Shown one piece after another: positions 41,342-47,390 of a DNA stretch of 47,390 bases (position 1 is the first letter of the stretch; each line of letters opens with the position of its first letter). Where the stretch lies: contig NZ_JAEMNU010000048.1 of the NCBI RefSeq assembly GCF_016461825.1, positions 1 through 47,390 on the forward strand. Direction: 5' to 3'. This stretch comes from Rugamonas violacea (lineage in GTDB: Bacteria > Pseudomonadota > Gammaproteobacteria > Burkholderiales > Burkholderiaceae_D). Position numbers and translations under genes: made by a program. The notes under the pieces are model-generated. The model was given only the letters and a program-made list of their open reading frames with translations, had not been told where the DNA came from and ran no database searches.

Positions 41342-41779
41342 ATGGCAAAAAACCTCCTACTGCTCAACGGCCCCAACCTGAATTTGCTGGGAACGCGCGA
41401 GCCCGAGGTGTACGGCGCCAGCACTTTGGCCGACGTTGAACACGCTGCCCAGGCGCAAGCCACGGTGGCCGGGGCGCGCTTGGCCTGCTTCCAGAGCAAC
41501 CACGAAGGCGCCTTGATCGACCGCATCCACGCCGCCAAGGCGGAAGGTGTCGATGCCATCGTCATCAATCCGGGCGGCCTCACCCACACCAGCGTGGCCC
41601 TGCGCGACGCCCTGGCCGGTGTCGCCATCCCGTTTGTCGAGGTGCATATTTCGAATATTTATTCGCGCGAGGCGTTTCGCCACCACTCTTTTCTGAGCGC
41701 GATCGCGCAAGGGACGATCTGCGGCCTGGGTATCGAAGGATATCGCTTTGCCATCGACTTTGCGCTTAAAAACCGTTAA
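41342..41779 (+). CDS. aroQ: Type II 3-dehydroquinate dehydratase
   Basis: AroQ dehydrates 3-dehydroquinate to 3-dehydroshikimate. The 145-residue length and the motifs [18 protein letters not shown] (residues 4-21), the flexible-loop Tyr in [34 protein letters not shown] and [18 protein letters not shown] are diagnostic of the type II dodecameric enzyme. The gene lies upstream of accB, a frequent arrangement in proteobacteria. aroE, the next pathway step, is elsewhere in the window on the other strand. Confidence 0.97.
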   Translation: MAKNLLLLNGPNLNLLGTREPEVYGASTLADVEHAAQAQATVAGARLACFQSNHEGALIDRIHAAKAEGVDAIVINPGGLTHTSVALRDALAGVAIPFVEVHISNIYSREAFRHHSFLSAIAQGTICGLGIEGYRFAIDFALKNR

Positions 41780-41870
41780 TCTACGCGATCTGCGCGCATT
41801 CTAGCGCGGCGACGCCCACCGGGCGGCACCGCACTCACTCACAAAACAAGATAATTCCAAGGGGTTTCAC

Positions 41871-42335
41871 ATGGATCTACGCAAGCTCAAGACGTTGATT
41901 GACTTGGTTGCTGAATCGGACATCGCCGAGCTCGAAGTGACCGAGGGCGAAAGCAAGGTTCGCATCGTCAAGTCCTCCGCCATGCCACAAAATCAAGTTG
42001 TGATGATGCAGCCGCAGGGCATGCAGCAGCATTACCAGCCCGGCGCCGCCCCCATGGCCGCCGCGCCGGCCGCCGCCGTGGCGGCCGTGGTCGAACCGAC
42101 CGGCTATGTGGTCAAATCGCCCATGGTCGGCACCTTCTACCGCTCGTCTGCGCCCGGTTCCCCGGCCTTCGTCGAAGTCGGCAGCACCGTCAAGGAAGGC
42201 GACACCCTGTGCATCATCGAAGCGATGAAGCTGCTCAATGAAATCGACTCCGACAAAGCCGGCGTCGTGACCCAGATTCTGGTCGAAAACGGCCAACCCG
42301 TCGAATTCGGTCAACCCCTGTTTGTGATAGGCTAA
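41871..42335 (+). CDS. accB: Biotin carboxyl carrier protein of acetyl-CoA carboxylase
   Basis: AccB carries the biotin of acetyl-CoA carboxylase. In 154 residues there is an N-terminal dimerising region ([20 protein letters not shown]), a Pro/Ala/Gln-rich linker (about 40-75) and the biotinyl domain with the thumb [15 protein letters not shown] and Lys120 in [11 protein letters not shown], the biotinylation site. AAGGGG lies upstream of the ATG. It is followed by accC after 116 bp that hold a stable hairpin. Confidence 0.97.
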   Translation: MDLRKLKTLIDLVAESDIAELEVTEGESKVRIVKSSAMPQNQVVMMQPQGMQQHYQPGAAPMAAAPAAAVAAVVEPTGYVVKSPMVGTFYRSSAPGSPAFVEVGSTVKEGDTLCIIEAMKLLNEIDSDKAGVVTQILVENGQPVEFGQPLFVIG

Positions 42336-42383
42336 GTCCGGCGCGCACACCGGCCAGGCTGACGCCGGCCGGTGTCCCGGACT
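42335..42383 (+). promoter_or_regulatory. Hairpin between accB and accC
   Basis: Inner arms ACACCGGCC (42347-42355) and GGCCGGTGT (42367-42375) pair perfectly over nine bases. Outer arms AGTCCGG (42335-42341) and CCGGACT (42377-42383) extend the structure. No T-run follows. It could stabilise the accB 3' end or cause partial termination, so that more AccB than AccC is made. Confidence 0.6.
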
Positions 42384-42451
42384 TCGTACCGCATTCTCCC
42401 TCCAGATGTTTTGCCGGCTTGCCGGCGCTCACAGACATACGCGAACCTATC

Positions 42452-43845
<1,394 letters not shown>

Positions 43846-43849
<4 letters not shown>

Positions 43850-44787
43850 GCTGGACCGAAATCGTCATTGAAATCGCCCTCGAACACGCCGAGGCCCTGT
43901 CCGACGCGCTGATGGAAACGGGCGCCCTGTCGGTCTCGGTGGAAGACGCCGACGAAGGCACCGACGCCGAGCAGCCGCTGTTCGGCGAGCCTGGCATGGA
44001 GCCGAAAGAGGCGGCGTGGGAACACAGCCGCGTCGTCGCGCTGACCGACGAGTCGGCCGACCAGGCCGCCATCGTCGCCGCCGCCGCCGCCCAGATCAAG
44101 CTGGCGGTGCTGCCCAAGTACACCCTGCGCAAGGTCGAGGAGCAGGACTGGGTGCGGCTGACCCAGTCGCAGTTCGCCCCCATCCACATCGGCAAGAACA
44201 TCTGGGTGGTGCCGAGCTGGCACGAGGCGCCGGACCCGTCCGCGCTGATCCTTGAGCTCGACCCCGGCCTGGCCTTCGGCACCGGCAGCCATCCGACCAC
44301 CCGCCTGTGCATGGAGTGGTTGGAAGCCCATCCGGCGCCGGCCAAGTCGGTGCTCGACTACGGCTGCGGCTCCGGCATCCTGGCCATGGTGGCCAAGAAG
44401 CTCGGCGCCGGCGAAGTGGTCGGCGTCGACATCGATCCGCAGGCGATCGAGTCGGCGCATGACAACGCCGAACGCAACAACTGCGCCGTCGACTACTACC
44501 TGCCCGACACCTTCGCCAAGACCAAGCACGCCGAGCAGAAGTTCGACACCGTCGTCGCCAACATCCTGTCGAGCCCGCTCAAGGTGATGGCGCCGATGCT
44601 GGCCGGCCGCGTCGCCCCCGGCGGCGCGCTGATCCTGTCGGGCGTGCTGGCACGCCAGGCCGAGGAAGTGGCCGCCGCCTACGCCCCCTTCATCAAGCTG
44701 GGCGTGTGGGCCGAGCAAGAAGGCTGGGTCGCCCTGCATGGCCGCCTCGGCAGCGATGTGGTGCCGCCAGCACGCGAAGGCGCGTAA
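43846..44787 (+). CDS. prmA: Ribosomal protein L11 methyltransferase
   Basis: PrmA trimethylates ribosomal protein L11 with S-adenosylmethionine. The 313-residue protein has an N-terminal substrate domain ([20 protein letters not shown]) and a Rossmann methyltransferase domain with [27 protein letters not shown] (SAM loop), [11 protein letters not shown] and [10 protein letters not shown]. It overlaps accC by 4 bp and precedes the zinc-ribbon gene by 8 bp. Confidence 0.96.
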
Positions 44788-44795
44788 CCACCGCG

Positions 44796-46382
44796 ATGGC
44801 GCTCGCCACCAAATGCCCCCACTGCAACACGATATTTCGGGTCGCCCTCGACCAGTTGAAATTACGTGGGGGCATAGTGCGCTGCGGCGCCTGCAATCAA
44901 GTCTTTGACGGCAACGCGGCTCTAATCGAGCCGAATTCCAGGGGCGCGGCGGAAGTTGCGCCGCCGCCCTCCTCCCGCCCTGCCGTTCCACACCCAGCTC
45001 CCGCATCCGCGTCCGCCTCGACGGCCGCGCCGACCAGTTACGCCCCGGCGCCTTTCGACGTCGCGATGGCCGCGCTCGACACCCGCGCCGCCGAAGTGCT
45101 GCCGCCACCGACCGAGCAGCCCTACACGCTCGATCTGGACGAGCATGGCGGCGGCGCCGACGCGACCGCCACCGCGGCGGCGGAAATCGACGCCGAGGCC
45201 TTCCAGGCGCCGGCTAGGCCCGCGCACGCGCCGTTCGACGTGGCCGAGCCGCTGCCGCTGCCGTTGCAGGCCGCGTTCGAACAGGCGCTGAAGCTGGACC
45301 TGAATATCGAGGCCGACACGCCGGCCGACACGCCGGCCGAGACGCCGACCGAAACGACGGCGCCGGTGAAGGCCGCCGTCTGGCGCAAGGCGGCGCAGGC
45401 CGATACCGAGCCGGCGCCGGCGCCGGAGCTGCCTCCTGTGGCCGAACCAGAGCCGCAAGCCGCCTCCGCGCCTGAAGCCGCAGGCGCCGCGCCTGCACCT
45501 GCACAGGTGCCGGCGCCCGCACCCGAGCCTTTGCCTGAGCAAAAATCCACGCCATGGCCCGAGCCGCAAGCCGAGCGCGAACCCTTACCCGAGCACGTCT
45601 CGGCCCCTTGGCCCGAGGCGGAAGTGGAAGTGGAAGTGGAAGCGGAAGCGGAAGCGTGGTCGATGTCAGCACCAGCGGCGGCATTCGCGCCGCCGGCCGA
45701 GCCGCAAGCCGAATCGGCCGCCGCGCCATCGGCGCGCCTGGAACCCGTGCTGGCCGCGTCAACAGAGCGCGGCGTCGAACAGCGGCCATCGGCCCAATCG
45801 GCAGCGGCAGCGGCAGCGGCAGCGGCAACGGCAAGCGACGACCATGCCGGCGGCGCCGACGAGGAACCCGGCTTCGTCAAACGCGACCGCCGCAAGCAGC
45901 GCGTCGGCAAGGCGGCGCGCATCGTCATGGCGCTCGGCTCCCTGCTGCTGCTGGCGGCGCTGGCGACGCAGGCGGTGGGCACCTTCCGCAACCCGCTGGC
46001 GGCCTACGTGCCGGCGCTCAAGCCGGCGCTGCTGGCGATCTGCGCCCGCGCCGGTTGCAAGATCGAACTGCCGTCGCAGATCGATGAACTGAGCATCGAA
46101 CCGGGCGAGCTGCTGACCGTGACCGACACCACCTTCTCCTTCGTCACCCAGCTGCGCAACCAAGGCGGCGTCGGCCAGGCCTGGCCGCACATCGAACTGA
46201 CCCTGAACGACGCCAACGACAAGCCGGTGTTGCGCCGCGTGTTCACGCCGCGCGATTACCTGGCCAGCCAGGCCGAAGTCGACAAAGGCTTCTCGCCGCG
46301 CAGCGAACAATCTGTCAAACTGTATTTCGAATTAGCCCAAATCAAAGCGTCCGGCTATCATATCGCTGTCTTCTACCCCTAA
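44796..46382 (+). CDS. Zinc-ribbon, single-pass membrane DUF3426 protein
   Basis: The 528-residue protein starts at the ATG at 44796 with an MJ0042-type zinc ribbon (Cys7, Cys10, Cys30, Cys33 in KCPHC and RCGAC). A long Ala/Pro/Glu-rich disordered region (about 50-370) contains tandem repeats. A membrane helix follows (AARIVMALGSLLLLAALATQ, near 374-396), then a C-terminal DUF3426 domain in the periplasm (LRNQGGVGQAWPHIELTLND). The family is common next to prmA in Betaproteobacteria and its function is unknown. The linker is very long and repeat-rich. It lies 8 bp after prmA and 8 bp before the PfkB gene. Confidence 0.9.
   Translation: MALATKCPHCNTIFRVALDQLKLRGGIVRCGACNQVFDGNAALIEPNSRGAAEVAPPPSSRPAVPHPAPASASASTAAPTSYAPAPFDVAMAALDTRAAEVLPPPTEQPYTLDLDEHGGGADATATAAAEIDAEAFQAPARPAHAPFDVAEPLPLPLQAAFEQALKLDLNIEADTPADTPAETPTETTAPVKAAVWRKAAQADTEPAPAPELPPVAEPEPQAASAPEAAGAAPAPAQVPAPAPEPLPEQKSTPWPEPQAEREPLPEHVSAPWPEAEVEVEVEAEAEAWSMSAPAAAFAPPAEPQAESAAAPSARLEPVLAASTERGVEQRPSAQSAAAAAAAAATASDDHAGGADEEPGFVKRDRRKQRVGKAARIVMALGSLLLLAALATQAVGTFRNPLAAYVPALKPALLAICARAGCKIELPSQIDELSIEPGELLTVTDTTFSFVTQLRNQGGVGQAWPHIELTLNDANDKPVLRRVFTPRDYLASQAEVDKGFSPRSEQSVKLYFELAQIKASGYHIAVFYP
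45621..45656 (+). repeat. GAAGTG/GAAGCG hexanucleotide array
   Basis: Three GAAGTG units followed by three GAAGCG units encode alternating Glu-Val then Glu-Ala in the linker of the DUF3426 protein. The array is in frame and multiple of three. Confidence 0.95.
45801..45836 (+). repeat. GCAGCG hexanucleotide array
   Basis: Four perfect GCAGCG units plus GCAACG and GCAAGC encode an Ala run in the linker just before the membrane helix of the DUF3426 protein. Confidence 0.95.
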
Positions 46383-46390
46383 AAACTATC

Positions 46391-47329
46391 ATGAACAAGA
46401 CTTCCCTGATCTGCGGATCGCTCGCCATCGACACCATCATGCAATTCGCCGGCCGCTTCGGCGACACCCTGCTGGCCGATCAACTGCACAAGGTCAACGT
46501 CTCCTTCCTGGTGCCGACCATGCGCACCGAGTACGGCGGCTGCGCCGGCAACATCGCCTACAGCCTGGCGCTGCTGGGCGGCGACCCGCGCATCGTCGGC
46601 GTGATCGGCCAGGACGGCGGCCCCTATCTGGAGCGCCTGAACAAACTCAACATCCCGACCACCAACATCCTGGTCAAGGACGACAGCTACACCGCGCAGT
46701 GCTTCGTCACCGCCGACGCCGACAACAACCAGATCAACGCCTTCCACCCGGGCGCCATGTCGTTCGCCCACGAGAACCCGATCGCCAAGGCCGGCGCGGC
46801 GCGTGTCGCCATCATCTCGCCGGACGGCCACCTGGGCATGCTCAAGCACGCCGCCGACCTGGCCGAGCTGAACATCCCCTTCATGTTCGACCCGGGCCAG
46901 CAACTGCCGATGTTCAGCGGCGAGCAGCTGATCGACGTCATCGACAAGGCCGCCTACGTCACCGCCAACGACTACGAAATCGAACTGCTGATGGACCGCA
47001 CCGGCCTGACCTTGCCGCAGATCGCCGAGCGCCTCGAAGCGCTGATCGTCACGCGCGGTGAAAACGGTTCGGAGATCTACACCAAGGGCCAGCGCATCGA
47101 GATCCCGGCCGTCAAGGCCGAGGCCGAACTCGACCCGACCGGCTGCGGCGACGCCTACCGCGCCGGCCTGCTGTTCGGTATCACCAACGACTGGAGCTGG
47201 GAAACCACCGGCCGCCTGGCCAGCCTGCTGGGCGCGATCAAGATCGCCCACCAGGGCGCGCAGAACCACAAGCTGACGGCGGCGCAGATCGCCGACCGCT
47301 TCGAAGCGGCCTTCGGCTACCGCTACTAA
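46391..47329 (+). CDS. PfkB-family carbohydrate/nucleoside kinase
   Basis: This 312-residue ribokinase-fold kinase has the N-terminal substrate half (CGSLAIDTIMQF, YGGCAGNIAYSLALLGG) and the C-terminal PfkB signature DPTGCGDAYRAGLLFG with the catalytic Asp near residue 252. The GGCAGNIAYSLALLG form and moderate length recall bacterial adenosine kinase-like proteins, but substrate cannot be fixed from sequence. It begins 8 bp after the DUF3426 gene, so it probably belongs to the accB-accC-prmA transcript. Confidence 0.9.
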   Translation: MNKTSLICGSLAIDTIMQFAGRFGDTLLADQLHKVNVSFLVPTMRTEYGGCAGNIAYSLALLGGDPRIVGVIGQDGGPYLERLNKLNIPTTNILVKDDSYTAQCFVTADADNNQINAFHPGAMSFAHENPIAKAGAARVAIISPDGHLGMLKHAADLAELNIPFMFDPGQQLPMFSGEQLIDVIDKAAYVTANDYEIELLMDRTGLTLPQIAERLEALIVTRGENGSEIYTKGQRIEIPAVKAEAELDPTGCGDAYRAGLLFGITNDWSWETTGRLASLLGAIKIAHQGAQNHKLTAAQIADRFEAAFGYRY

Positions 47330-47349
47330 GCGCGATCCGGCGGCGCCCA

Positions 47350-47390
47350 CCAGACCCAAGGGCAGAGTCGGGGGGGGGGGGGGGGGGGGG
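47350..47390. other. Truncated palindromic element running into a terminal poly-G
   Basis: Positions 47350-47370 (CAGACCCAAGGGCAGAGTCGG region) match the outer arm of the intergenic palindrome family in inverted orientation; compare the complement of copy C at 35214-35227. The window then ends in 21 consecutive G. The expected next bases would be a GGGGTCrGACCC core, so the G run is probably a read or assembly artefact at a hairpin. Confidence 0.6.

Overview
The window is GC-rich chromosomal DNA from a betaproteobacterium, most likely an Oxalobacteraceae member (Massilia/Duganella/Janthinobacterium group). This rests on gene content and order: yqgE-ruvX-pyrR-pyrB-pyrC', a pilGHIJ-chpA chemosensory cluster beside rubredoxin/thiD/hemL, mpl-yqiA-ubiC-RNB-tonB-aroE-mtgA, and accB-accC-prmA-DUF3426. 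No rRNA, tRNA, insertion sequence, prophage or CRISPR array was seen. The last 21 bases are a pure G run that looks like a contig-end artefact.

Layout. 1-750: 5' part of rfbB (minus), divergent from apaH. 1837-6722 (minus): yqgE, ruvX, pyrR, pyrB, a dihydroorotase-like pyrC' that has lost its metal ligands, then plsC behind a strong hairpin. 6935-8401: photolyase. 8461-13208: the least familiar part. It holds a 1217-residue STAND-ATPase/SARP-type regulator with a low-complexity insert in its C-terminal half, convergent with a two-gene operon of unrecognised proteins. 13571-23401 (minus): the type IV pilus (twitching) chemosensory system pilG-pilH-pilI-pilJ-chpA. 23482-26004: rubredoxin, divergent from thiD and hemL. 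26238-29315 (minus): an ABC importer (ATPase plus double-length permease) without a binding protein. 29605-30825: an unknown protein and a GH19 lysozyme-like enzyme. 30963-39960 (minus): corA, then a long compact run (mpl, yqiA, ubiC, RNB ribonuclease, tonB-like, aroE, mtgA, small pilin-like protein) with many 1-4 bp overlaps, covering peptidoglycan recycling and synthesis, shikimate and ubiquinone supply. 40034-47329 (plus): an unknown protein coupled to a TlpA-like thioredoxin, aroQ, accB-accC, prmA, a zinc-ribbon DUF3426 membrane protein and a PfkB-family kinase.

Non-coding structure. A family of palindromic elements (GGGGTCrGACCC half-sites with longer imperfect arms) lies at gene 3' ends: 1790-1821, 30878-30945, 35162-35227, and probably the truncated window end. 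A related-looking but distinct cluster (one inverted and three direct 27-bp copies) lies at 26016-26208 between convergent genes. Together these look like a REP-like intergenic repeat family that also serves as terminators. Hexanucleotide or 24-bp in-frame repeats occur in the linkers of the regulator, ChpA and the DUF3426 protein.

The best candidates for undescribed biology are the regulator plus two-gene cassette at 8.4-13.4 kb and the dispersed palindrome family. Both are inferences from sequence alone.
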